This document shows positions 45,331 to 53,899 of a DNA stretch of 58,774 nt, piece by piece (position 1 is the first letter of the stretch; every line of letters starts with the position of its first letter). Under the pieces are notes generated by a model. It was not told the DNA's origin, did not search any database, and worked only from the letters and a program-made list of their open reading frames with translations. Made by a program: the position numbers and the translations under genes. Origin of the DNA: Fidelibacterota bacterium (GTDB lineage Bacteria > Fidelibacterota > Marinisomatia > SCGC-AAA003-L08 > TS1B11); the NCBI GenBank assembly GCA_020354025.1, contig CP070638.1, positions 3,071,110 to 3,129,883 on the forward strand. Direction: 5' to 3'.

Positions 45331-46410
45331 CTAGGGCTGGACAGGCCTAAACAGGTAGACGGCCCCGGGCTCAGGTATCACCCACTTCGAGTCAGCCGGC
45401 AGGGCATCCACCACACTGGGGATAAACTGTCTGAGTCTCAGTGACGAAAATCTCGTCCACGGAGACTTGAGGGGGGAGCGAAAGAAGTTTTCCCAATGCC
45501 CGAAGATAACGTGGCGGGGCCGGTGATTCCGAAAAAGGGCTTCCGGGTAATCGGGCACTTGATCCCAGGTATCGACACATATGATAGCCAAATCAAGGCG
45601 ATGGGTGTCCTGCGATGCAAAACGCGGCGGGGCCCCCAGCGGGTAGTGGCTGGTTGCATCCTGGTAATGGATACGAAAATCAATCGAGCCGTCCACACCC
45701 AGAAGATCGATGAGGTAGGCGAAGGTTCTACCCTCCCTCCAATACCAGGCGCTCTTTGGAATTTGCTTCAGACCTGGCGGGACCTCTCCTTTCATCATGT
45801 GAATTCCGAGAAAATGAGGACCATGGTCAGATTCAACAGCCATGAAGCGAATTGTGCTATCGGCCACGTAGATCCAATCACCAGGCTGACGGTTCCGGGC
45901 CAGTTCAGCTTCCAGTACCCTCACTTTGCTCTTCAATGAGGGATCTGCTGCTATAACGAGCCGACTCACGGACATACTGCCATAGATAATCGCCTCTCTG
46001 GTATAGTGAGCAGCAATATAGGGCACATCCAGCAGGTGGTCATAGTGCGCATGACCTACCAGAACAGCCGCTATCTTCACTCCGGGTATACGGGGGTGCA
46101 CCCGATTGATAAGGGCGGTGTCCGGTGAGATGTTTCCCAGTCCTACGCGCCATACCCCGGGATTAGAATAAAGAGGTGCGGTAAGCAATCCGTGCCTACC
46201 GCGCTGAATAAGATACCCACCGGTTCCTAAGTATTGTACTTGGATGATATCAGAAGTGGCAAGCTCGGGTAGGGTGAGCGCCTCCACGCCTGGGTGTGGC
46301 CGAATGCTTATCCCCCGTCCTGCGCAGCTTAGACAAACGAGCAGGAACGAGACAAGGCAGATGGTGCGACCGAATAGGGTGATCCAGTCATACCCTCCAC
46401 TTGGTCTCAT
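45331..46410 (-). CDS. Metallo-beta-lactamase-fold lipoprotein (UlaG/NAPE-PLD-like)
   Basis: The protein has 359 residues. The N-terminus holds a hydrophobic segment ending LVCLSC (Cys29), consistent with a lipoprotein signal. The metal-binding motif HAHYDH is at residues 120-125, followed by other expected ligands, including a His in the SDHGPH segment and a C-terminal GHWENFF. The GTGGYLIQ start of the mature domain is typical of UlaG-like hydrolases that cleave phosphoesters or lactones. Envelope location is unusual for this group. There is no strong ribosome-binding site before the ATG at 46410. Confidence 0.82.
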   Translation of the reverse strand: MRPSGGYDWITLFGRTICLVSFLLVCLSCAGRGISIRPHPGVEALTLPELATSDIIQVQYLGTGGYLIQRGRHGLLTAPLYSNPGVWRVGLGNISPDTALINRVHPRIPGVKIAAVLVGHAHYDHLLDVPYIAAHYTREAIIYGSMSVSRLVIAADPSLKSKVRVLEAELARNRQPGDWIYVADSTIRFMAVESDHGPHFLGIHMMKGEVPPGLKQIPKSAWYWREGRTFAYLIDLLGVDGSIDFRIHYQDATSHYPLGAPPRFASQDTHRLDLAIICVDTWDQVPDYPEALFRNHRPRHVIFGHWENFFRSPLKSPWTRFSSLRLRQFIPSVVDALPADSKWVIPEPGAVYLFRPVQP

Positions 46411-46461
46411 AGTCTAAAAATACTGACTATACACATCATCCTTCCAGGCACAGCATCGGAA

Positions 46462-48297
46462 TTAAAATGTAGGCCAGCTAAGCCCGAACCCGTATTCAAA
46501 TAATGGATTATAATCCGGATCGCCTAGATTAATCGGTATTTGGTTCATTGTGCGGGGCCAGGTATGCGACGATTTTCCAGTCGGACTGAAATCTCCAAAA
46601 AGAACATCAGACACACCCTGTCCCTCGGTTCCCGGCAGCCACGCGGCTACTAGGGCATCCCAGTTTTCAATTTCGTCAGCAATGCTCAGGGGTCTTCCGG
46701 AGATCAGGATCACAACCACCGGCATCCCCGCAGCTTTTACATTTCCAATAGCAGCAAGATCTTCCTCAGACAGACTCAGATCAGTTCGGTCGCCATAACC
46801 TTCGGCATATGGGGTTTCACCCACCACAACAATCCCGACATCGGCACCGGCAGCGCCAGAACCATCGAGAGAGTAGGTGACGGATGTCTGGTCAGAGACA
46901 GTCTCCTGGATACCTTCCAGGATGGTCGTGCCTGGGGTAATTGGGCCAGCGCTCCCTTGCCAGATAATGGTCCATCCACCGCATTGGATGCCGATGTCAT
47001 CCGCGCTTTTCCCTGCAACATGAATACGGGCTAAATCCTTGCCCAGGGGCAGCAGGTTATCAGTATTTTTTAACAGAACAACAGACTGGCGCACACATTC
47101 GCGGGCGACCTCCCGGTGCTCAGGCGTACCAATGACACCAGCTGTTTGAGTGATATCCTTATCGAAAAGTCCCATCATGAATTTGATGCGAAGGATCCGG
47201 CGTACGGCATCATCGATTCGCGCCAACGATACGGATCCATTCTGGACGTGGTCCTTCAGGGTACTGATGAAAAGTTTGTATTCAAACGGAACCATGATCA
47301 TGTCCAGACCGGCATTAATGGCTGTTCCGACATCGCTGGCATAATCTCCCGGCAGCTGGTCAATACCGGCCCAGTCGGAAACAAGGAAGCCGTCGAATCC
47401 CAGTTCCTCCTTTAGTACTGTTGTTAGGAGGTAGTCGTCGCCGTGCGTTTTCTGTCCATTCCAGCTACTGAAGCTGGCCATTATAGTGCCCACACCGGCT
47501 TTAATGGCCTCCACATACCCCGCCAGGTGAAGCTCCCGCAGGGACTGCTCATCAAGTTGGATATCTCCCTGATCCACGCCCCCGGTTGTACCACCATCCC
47601 CAACAAAGTGTTTCGCGCAGGCCAAAATGGTGTTATCAGCACTCAGGTCAGTTCCCTGGTAACCCCTTACGGCTGCATACGCCATTTCTTTAACCAGGCC
47701 GGGCGTCTCACCAAATCCTTCATAGGTGCGACCCCACCGCTCATCCCTGGCAACGGCAACACATGGCGAGAAGGTCCAATCTATGCCTGTAGCGGCCACC
47801 TCCCGGGCGGTAACTGCGGCGGCCTCTTCCACCAGATCAGAATTACGCATGCAACCCATGCCAACGTTGTGAGGAAATACAACCGCACCATCGACTTTGT
47901 TATGCCCGTGAACAGCATCAATACCATATATGAGTGGTATTTGCAGCGGTGTTTCCAGTGCGCGGGATTTAAATTCATTCACAACGCTCAGCCACTCAGC
48001 CGGTGTAAGATTAGTTGGTGTCGCTCCTCCGCCATCTAAAACCGCACCGATGAAGTAAGTCTTTATATCATCCAACGTGCTGGGCTGAAACGCTTGCCTC
48101 TCGGGTAATGTCATCTGACCGATTTTTTCTGCCAGGGACATCCGGGATAGAAGGTCCTCCACTCGGTCCTCAATAGGCCGAGCAGGATCGGTATAGATTT
48201 TGTCACCACCGTTTTCCGTCGGGGGTACTGCACAGGTCGAGATCGCAAAGATCATGATAGAGACATATGTGCGTAATTGATAGACTTTGAAAAGCAT
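46462..48297 (-). CDS. Glycoside hydrolase family 3 beta-glucosidase, exported
   Basis: The protein has 611 residues. The ATG at 48297 has the best spacing from GGAAAGG; ATG at 48303 is also possible. A signal with a possible lipobox ends at STC near residue 22. GH3 N-domain motifs are clear: GIDAVHGHN, ERWGRTYEGFGE, KHFVGDGG and SDWAGID with the nucleophile Asp308. The C-terminal domain has VLLKN and ends with the YGFGLSW motif. The sequence is closest to exo-1,3/1,4-beta-glucan glucohydrolases. It could finish breakdown of GH9 products to glucose. Confidence 0.94.
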   Translation of the reverse strand: MLFKVYQLRTYVSIMIFAISTCAVPPTENGGDKIYTDPARPIEDRVEDLLSRMSLAEKIGQMTLPERQAFQPSTLDDIKTYFIGAVLDGGGATPTNLTPAEWLSVVNEFKSRALETPLQIPLIYGIDAVHGHNKVDGAVVFPHNVGMGCMRNSDLVEEAAAVTAREVAATGIDWTFSPCVAVARDERWGRTYEGFGETPGLVKEMAYAAVRGYQGTDLSADNTILACAKHFVGDGGTTGGVDQGDIQLDEQSLRELHLAGYVEAIKAGVGTIMASFSSWNGQKTHGDDYLLTTVLKEELGFDGFLVSDWAGIDQLPGDYASDVGTAINAGLDMIMVPFEYKLFISTLKDHVQNGSVSLARIDDAVRRILRIKFMMGLFDKDITQTAGVIGTPEHREVARECVRQSVVLLKNTDNLLPLGKDLARIHVAGKSADDIGIQCGGWTIIWQGSAGPITPGTTILEGIQETVSDQTSVTYSLDGSGAAGADVGIVVVGETPYAEGYGDRTDLSLSEEDLAAIGNVKAAGMPVVVILISGRPLSIADEIENWDALVAAWLPGTEGQGVSDVLFGDFSPTGKSSHTWPRTMNQIPINLGDPDYNPLFEYGFGLSWPTF

Positions 48298-48729
48298 TGA
48301 CATTTCCTTTCCCTGCTTAATTCGCAAAATACCAACCGTAAGATCAAACCAACAGAAGGATTAGACCATACCTTCTAAAAAGTGAGAGGAGGTAGTCGTG
48401 GGCAAAAATAGAAAACATAGGGGAACACTCCAATAGTTTTTTCCGGTTCTAATTAGCCGCCCCCTCCGCATCACCTCATCGATAACACGACATCCTGTCT
48501 ACCCTGCTGGATGCAGCGGTTATATCGGCTTCCGCTTCCTGCGGGATTCCTTCCTTGGCAACCTCCCACTAAGGTGGCATTTACAGTGACTAATGATCTT
48601 GAGCTAACATTTCTTACGATATCCTCTTTGATTGCCGGATAGAGCCGATTAAGTTATTCTACAAGTATTATCTATCAAGATGCGATAGGGTAAATTGTTG
48701 TTCGTCCCTAGACTAGCGATCCATATTGA
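48298..48729. promoter_or_regulatory. Divergent region between GH3 and the histidine kinase gene
   Basis: About 430 bases that must contain promoters in both directions. I see no sigma-54 element, clear -35/-10 pair or convincing gene. The histidine kinase ATG lacks a recognisable ribosome-binding site. Confidence 0.4.
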
Positions 48730-50136
48730 ATGAAACTCAGGCCTAGAATTCTCTCCCTCGTTATAGGGATACTGATCGTCGCCTTTCTGGCTCTGTCAAT
48801 CCCGCTTTATTGGTACACACGCAGCGCATTGGAAGACGAGTTGGATAAACGACTCATGAGTACGGCTGAAATAGCCGCCAGGAATCTGAACAGGGACCTG
48901 CTACTGAACATCACGAAGGAGCCGGCTTTTTCTACTGTCAGGTTCGCGCTGGAGCAGGAGCTGGCTTCCTTCCTGGTGGAGGGAATTGAAGGACTGGCGA
49001 TTTACTCACAGCGAGGCGAAGAACTGGCAAGGTGGAGTCTGAAGAAATCGGATCACCCGCAGATATCCGTTCTGCTTCAGACCTTTTCTGGAGCTGAAGA
49101 CAGTGCTATTAGTGCCGTGTCTGAGATATACCAATTAGCCAAGGGTGAGTATGTCAAAGCAGCAGCAATATCAATCAATATTGAAAAAAACCTGCCCCCC
49201 ATTCTGGTTGTCTGGGGAGGAGCAGAATTCATGACGATTATCGATCAGATCGTTGGGAGCATTTTCTGGATCGTTCTTATTTCCATCGTGGTTGCTGTTA
49301 GTCTGGCATTTGTCTTTTCGCGGTCGCTCACCCACCCGGTCATGCAACTTTCCGCTTATGCGAGGGCGATAAAGAAAAATATATATTCGGATACGGTGGA
49401 TTTGGAACGAACTGATGAGTTTGGTGATTTGAATCGCTCGCTGGCTGAGATGCACTCGGAGATCAGACAGAATGAGCAGTCAATGAAACAGCTCTTATCG
49501 GGTATCGCTCATGAAATAAAGAATCCCCTTGGCGGAATCGAAATTTACAGTGGGCTGTTGGAGGAGGCACTGGCCAAGGGATTACCCGAAAAAGATTCAG
49601 CCGAACCTCGATCCTACCTTGACAAGGTTACCAAGGAACTCCGCCACTTAAAGCAGATCGTGCTGGAATATCTCGACTATGCCAGGCCGGTGAAGAATCA
49701 TCTGGAGCCGCTGGCCGTGGAAGCCGTTTTCGAAGACATTCACCGGCTCCTCCAATTGGAGATGAGACAGAAGGAGGTGGAGTATAGCTTATCAGGTAAG
49801 GGTATTGTTCTGGGTGATGAATCGAAGCTGAGGCGTGTCTTTTTAAACCTGTTGAAGAACAGCCTCGAGGCAGTTGATCAAAAGGGCACCATCCAGGTCA
49901 GTATTGAAAGCCAGGACAGTCTCGTGAATATCGAAATAGTTGATAATGGCACAGGTATTTCGGAAGAAAACGTTGAGAATATCTTTGATCCATACTTTAC
50001 AACGCAGGACAAGGGCTATGGTCTGGGATTGGCTATCGTGAAGAACATTGTCGATGAAATGAATGGCACGATTCTTGTCCAGAGTGAAGAGGGAAAAGGG
50101 ACCAGATTTACTTTAAGGCTCCCCCGGAAAAAGTAA
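48730..50136 (+). CDS. Membrane sensor histidine kinase
   Basis: The protein has 468 residues. Membrane helix 1 spans about residues 8-28, a periplasmic sensor region of about 140 residues follows, and helix 2 spans about 174-197. A HAMP domain comes next. The dimerisation and phosphoacceptor motif is GIAHEIKNPLGG with His261. The ATPase domain has N-box NLLKNSLEA, G1 VDNGTGI and G2 GYGLGLAIVKN. Its gene ends one base before the response-regulator start, so the two form a pair. The periplasmic domain is not one I recognise, so the signal is unknown. Confidence 0.93.
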   Translation: MKLRPRILSLVIGILIVAFLALSIPLYWYTRSALEDELDKRLMSTAEIAARNLNRDLLLNITKEPAFSTVRFALEQELASFLVEGIEGLAIYSQRGEELARWSLKKSDHPQISVLLQTFSGAEDSAISAVSEIYQLAKGEYVKAAAISINIEKNLPPILVVWGGAEFMTIIDQIVGSIFWIVLISIVVAVSLAFVFSRSLTHPVMQLSAYARAIKKNIYSDTVDLERTDEFGDLNRSLAEMHSEIRQNEQSMKQLLSGIAHEIKNPLGGIEIYSGLLEEALAKGLPEKDSAEPRSYLDKVTKELRHLKQIVLEYLDYARPVKNHLEPLAVEAVFEDIHRLLQLEMRQKEVEYSLSGKGIVLGDESKLRRVFLNLLKNSLEAVDQKGTIQVSIESQDSLVNIEIVDNGTGISEENVENIFDPYFTTQDKGYGLGLAIVKNIVDEMNGTILVQSEEGKGTRFTLRLPRKK

Positions 50137-50137
50137 C

Positions 50138-51508
50138 ATGAAGAAAGTCAACGAAGGCACGATTCTGGTCATTGAAGATGACGCTACCATGAGGGAAGGC
50201 ATCCAGACCGTCCTGAAAAAAGAGGGCTACGATGTGAATTGCGCCGCCGATGGGCTTGAAGGGAGCCGACTTTTCCAGGCCCATCCTCCCAGCCTGGTCA
50301 TTACTGATCTGAAGCTCCCCGGCAAGAGTGGAATGCACCTGCTTCACGAGTTCATGGAGGTCCGTCCGTCTCTGCCGGTCATCCTCATTTCCGCTTATGG
50401 TACCATCGACCTGGCAGTTAATGCCCTGAAATCCGGTGCCAGAGACTTTATTGCCAAGCCGTTTTCCATCGATGAGCTGAAGGCGAAGGTTTCCGAAATC
50501 CTCAAGGATGTACCGGCACCCGAAATCAAGATCGGAGCGATTCCCACCTTCTACGGTATGGTCGGTTCTTCTCCCGAAATGCAGCAGCTGCAAGCACGGA
50601 TAAAACAGGTGGCTAAAGTGGATAGCCCGGTTTTAATCACCGGCGAAAGCGGGACGGGTAAGGAGTTGATCGTCCGTGCAATCCACAGTGAAAGCAGAAG
50701 AAAGGATAAGGTGTTTCTGGCAGTCAATTGTGGTGCCTTCACCGACACCCTTCTTGAAAGCGAACTGTTTGGCCATGAGAAAGGATCATTTACCGGGGCT
50801 GTCAGGCAACATAAAGGTATCTTTGAGCAGGCCGACGGTGGAACGATTCTACTGGATGAGATTGGTGAGATCTCGCCACAACTCCAGGTCAAACTGCTGA
50901 GGGTGCTTCAGCATCAATCTTTCCAGCGTCTGGGGGGAACGGATGTAACCTCGACAGACGTCCGGGTCATCGCCGCCACCAACCGGAACCTGAAGGAAGC
51001 CATAACAGCTAAACAATTTCGTGAGGATCTTTTTTTCCGATTGAATGTACTCCCTATCTATGTTCCCCCTTTGAGAGAACGGAAGTCCGATATTCCCGAC
51101 CTGATTGAGTACGTCATGGGAGTAAAATGTAACAGCCTTAGTATAGACAAACCGAAGGTAAGTGATGAAGCTGTCGAGAAATTGCAACGGTACTCCTGGC
51201 CAGGGAATATCAGAGAGCTGGAAAACCTGCTGGAAAGGGTACTTATCTTTTCGGACAGTGGCATGATTACGGCTGATGATATCTATTTTGACGAAAGCAA
51301 CGAAGAAGTGTCCGAGAGGACTGGCAAACTGTCGGATGTACTGCAAGATACGGAATACAGAATGATCAAGGATGCGTTAAATAAATCGGGCGGTGTCAAA
51401 CAAAGGGCGGCGGAATTATTGGGGATCAAAACAAGCACCCTGTATTATAAAATGGAGAAATACGGCCTTTTCGAAGATCGAAACCAGGACAATGAAATCA
51501 CGCAATAG
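50138..51508 (+). CDS. NtrC-family sigma-54-dependent response regulator
   Basis: The protein has 456 residues. The receiver domain has the acidic pair Asp14-Asp15 and phosphoacceptor Asp57 (ITDLKLPGKSG). The AAA+ domain carries Walker A GESGTGKE, the sigma-54 contact loop GSFTGA (216-221, serine variant of GAFTGA) and the Walker B region GGTILLDEIGE. The Fis-type helix-turn-helix is at the C-terminus (VKQRAAELLGIKTSTLYYKM). It should bind enhancer-like palindromes and activate sigma-54 promoters when phosphorylated by the upstream kinase. A matching site and promoter lie at 53625-53806. Confidence 0.95.
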   Translation: MKKVNEGTILVIEDDATMREGIQTVLKKEGYDVNCAADGLEGSRLFQAHPPSLVITDLKLPGKSGMHLLHEFMEVRPSLPVILISAYGTIDLAVNALKSGARDFIAKPFSIDELKAKVSEILKDVPAPEIKIGAIPTFYGMVGSSPEMQQLQARIKQVAKVDSPVLITGESGTGKELIVRAIHSESRRKDKVFLAVNCGAFTDTLLESELFGHEKGSFTGAVRQHKGIFEQADGGTILLDEIGEISPQLQVKLLRVLQHQSFQRLGGTDVTSTDVRVIAATNRNLKEAITAKQFREDLFFRLNVLPIYVPPLRERKSDIPDLIEYVMGVKCNSLSIDKPKVSDEAVEKLQRYSWPGNIRELENLLERVLIFSDSGMITADDIYFDESNEEVSERTGKLSDVLQDTEYRMIKDALNKSGGVKQRAAELLGIKTSTLYYKMEKYGLFEDRNQDNEITQ

Positions 51509-51532
51509 TTTGCAGAGAAATATCAAGGTGAC

Positions 51533-52516
51533 ATGAAAAAATTCACAAATAAAATGGCAATAATGAAAACCGCATTTGTTTTCACACTTTTCCTCATCCA
51601 GTCTACCCTATGGGGGCAGATACTGGAAGCGCCATGGAGGGATTTTCTATCTGTCGATTCCAGATTAACGGCAGCGAACGAATTGGAGCGGGAATGGCTG
51701 GAGCAGCAGCACGAACTGAGCGAAGAAATTCGCAAACTGCAGCAAAATCAATCCTGGTACAATGGGTGGATCGTAGAGCTAAGAATAGCTCGCAAGAGCA
51801 CACTACAGGTGGAACTGGCCGATTCGCTGCAGCAAATTCGGAAGAGAATTGCTGATTTAGAAGCGCAGCAGAATGAGGCGTTTCTAGCACTAAGGGAGGT
51901 CTATCAGCAAATCCTACTCGAATCTGAATCCGAGGACAGACTATCCCGATCTCAAAAAGAACAAGTGCTAGCTATTGGACGCCAGCTGCTAAGCCAGAGT
52001 AACGTCACGCTCGAGTTGCCCGATTATACGTCTATTCTGAACAGCCCTTATGAAAATGAAGCCATCAAGCACCTGGTCCTGGAAGATCTGCAGGCAGTAC
52101 TTCAGCGTAAACTGGTGCTGATTGATTCACTACTGACAGAGAAAGAAGCAGAGCTGACCCTATTAGATCGCTTAAATGAATTCCACCGTGACCTGAGCTA
52201 TCAGATGAAATCAGACCTTGATCCTGCAACACCTTCAACAGCTGGGATTCAGGAAACGCCCAGTCAGGACGAACCCGAACCTGTCTTTTTTGAAGGTGTA
52301 GAGGCTGAGGGAGTCTCCTATATGGGCGGAAGAAGTTCGAAGGCATCAGTCGGAGATAATCCTACAGCCACCATAAACCAGAGTCCGGTTGTTTCCGGTG
52401 AAACGAATATCTCTTTGAATGTGGAACCAACTAATGAAGTGATCAACCAACTGAAAAACAAACGCCGGCAGTATCAAGACCTTCTCAAACAGATTGAGAC
52501 CCAACTACCGCAATAA
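51533..52516 (+). CDS. Secreted coiled-coil protein of unknown family
   Basis: The protein has 327 residues. A signal peptide is predicted over about residues 11-29 (STLWGQ/I). The mature protein is Gln/Glu-rich with long heptad-like helices at about 45-150 and 180-225, a Pro/Ser/Thr linker around 230-300, and a short C-terminal helix (NQLKNKRRQYQDLLKQIE). I recognise no domain. It starts 24 bp after the response regulator and overlaps the next gene by 23 bases, so it is part of the two-component operon. A periplasmic adaptor or accessory signalling role is a guess from context only. Confidence 0.72.
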   Translation: MKKFTNKMAIMKTAFVFTLFLIQSTLWGQILEAPWRDFLSVDSRLTAANELEREWLEQQHELSEEIRKLQQNQSWYNGWIVELRIARKSTLQVELADSLQQIRKRIADLEAQQNEAFLALREVYQQILLESESEDRLSRSQKEQVLAIGRQLLSQSNVTLELPDYTSILNSPYENEAIKHLVLEDLQAVLQRKLVLIDSLLTEKEAELTLLDRLNEFHRDLSYQMKSDLDPATPSTAGIQETPSQDEPEPVFFEGVEAEGVSYMGGRSSKASVGDNPTATINQSPVVSGETNISLNVEPTNEVINQLKNKRRQYQDLLKQIETQLPQ

Positions 52517-53558
52517 AATCGGACTTAAAACTCTACCGTCACTTTTATTGGTTTTCTTTGGCCAATATTCTACCCTGCAAGCAGTCGACGGTCAACTTCA
52601 ATTTTCCAGCTATTTTGATACCAATGTACGCGAATCTCTTAACGTTCCAGAATCCACATTTGGACTAGCAACGCGCGGGCGTCTGAACCATGATATTTCC
52701 CGCCAACGAACAAATGTCTATGGGGAAATATTAGCTCAAGTAAATCTGGACGCCCATTTTCTGGGAGAGTCAAAACTCATAGTAAATGCTGACCTGGACT
52801 TTCAGTATACTTTAAATAAGTCTATATGCATTTTGGGACAATTGAGTCATTTTCAGAAATCGTTCTACAATCGTACCGGCTCCTACCTCTGGAACGAATA
52901 CAACACCTTTTTACGGTTTTTGCCAACACCCAGATTTTCAGGGTGGTTCGGTTATCGACATCGGAGTAAGTCACTTGAGTCTAAGGATAAATATCGATTC
53001 GGTGAAGATAACTTAGAATTCAAAGGAAGATACAACATCGATCCAAAAATATTCCTTGAAAGCACCATATCTCGCAGCAATATAGACCATATGGATTTTT
53101 CTGCTGTGGAAGTTGCAGATGATACGTCGCTGATCTTCTTGGGATATCCGCAAAAAGACAAGGGGATCAACGGGCTGTTTCACTTGCGATATTGGGGAAA
53201 AGTCATCATTGGAGTGCAGCTGGGGATCGGAGTTGTTGAATCCAACAGCGTCATAGGTGAATTCAGTTTTGTCAATTATCACGCATATCTTTCTGGTCAA
53301 CTGAGCCCAACGATCTTTTACCATGTTGTATTCCGGCGATTGGACAAGGCATATCAATATCCAGCGCTCGAGGGAGAAAGCAAATACAGGGACCCTGAGG
53401 AACCCACTCAAAATTTAACTCATATACGTCTGGAAAAGGTATTAGGTAACAGCTATATCGGCTATGTACAAATGAATTTGTTGCAGAACGAAACCATCTA
53501 TAACCATCAATACTATGATAAGACAATGATCGAGCTAGGCATTAAATATGAACCGTAG
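52494..53558 (+). CDS. Predicted outer-membrane beta-barrel protein of unknown family
   Basis: The protein has 354 residues if it starts at TTG 52494, which overlaps the previous gene by 23 bases; no ATG is available at the N-terminus and no strong ribosome-binding site is seen, so the start is uncertain. Residues 1-30 look like a signal peptide (LLLVFFGQYSTLQA). The remainder alternates polar and aromatic residues in short strands, as in a 12-16-stranded barrel (for example GWFGYRHRSKS, GYVQMNLLQNE), and ends with a strand-like IELGIKYEP. It is the last gene of the two-component operon. The function is unknown. Confidence 0.7.
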   Translation: MRPNYRNKIGLKTLPSLLLVFFGQYSTLQAVDGQLQFSSYFDTNVRESLNVPESTFGLATRGRLNHDISRQRTNVYGEILAQVNLDAHFLGESKLIVNADLDFQYTLNKSICILGQLSHFQKSFYNRTGSYLWNEYNTFLRFLPTPRFSGWFGYRHRSKSLESKDKYRFGEDNLEFKGRYNIDPKIFLESTISRSNIDHMDFSAVEVADDTSLIFLGYPQKDKGINGLFHLRYWGKVIIGVQLGIGVVESNSVIGEFSFVNYHAYLSGQLSPTIFYHVVFRRLDKAYQYPALEGESKYRDPEEPTQNLTHIRLEKVLGNSYIGYVQMNLLQNETIYNHQYYDKTMIELGIKYEP

Positions 53559-53624
53559 TACAAAGCAGTCCAACGGATCGAGCTACGAGCTATTCCATTC
53601 TCTGATCGTTTCCCGTAATTAACC

Positions 53625-53661
53625 ATCAGCTTTCTGATAAAATCCTCAGATTTCTGAGGAT
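53625..53661. promoter_or_regulatory. Pair of palindromes, likely NtrC-type enhancer sites
   Basis: ATCAG-CTTT-CTGAT (53625-53638) and ATCCTCAG-ATTT-CTGAGGAT (53642-53661) share the core TCAGnTTTCTGA. Their centres are exactly 20 bp apart, about two helical turns, and lie about 165-185 bp before the start site predicted from the -24/-12 element. That fits dimer sites for a sigma-54 activator. They lie 67 bp after the barrel gene stop, so they could also be transcript-end hairpins. Confidence 0.5.
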
Positions 53662-53790
53662 GATACCCTGTATCAACGGCTGCCAAACCAAACCGATTTA
53701 GTTTTTTTATCGTTATTTTATCCCTGACTCAACGCTTACTAGCCTTTCCGCATTATTCCCCTCACATTACGCTCCCCCGGCAAATTCCTG

Positions 53791-53806
53791 CGGCATGTCA
53801 TTTGCT
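53791..53806 (+). promoter_or_regulatory. Candidate sigma-54 promoter (-24/-12)
   Basis: The sequence CGGCATGTCATTTGCT matches the consensus TGGCACGnnnnTTGCW at 10 of 12 fixed positions, including the required GG and GC at the correct 10-base separation. The predicted start is near 53817, giving a leader of about 83 bases before the vWA ATG at 53900. An inverted repeat GTCATTT/AAATGAC (53797-53813) overlaps the -12 element. Confidence 0.55.
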
Positions 53807-53899
53807 AAATGACCAGTAGAGGGCCAATATGATCTCTATAAACAGAAAACGCAACCATTGCGAACGGTGCTCTGCTTAATTAGATGAGGAGGAATAACT

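Larger units (their letters stand above)
53559..53899. promoter_or_regulatory. Regulatory region before the vWA-serpin operon
   Basis: About 340 bases carrying, in order, two palindromes with a shared core (53625-53638 and 53642-53661), a third short hairpin GATAC-CCT-GTATC (53662-53674), a T-run (53701-53707), a -24/-12 element (53791-53806) and a strong ribosome-binding site before the vWA ATG. No gene is evident. Confidence 0.6.
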
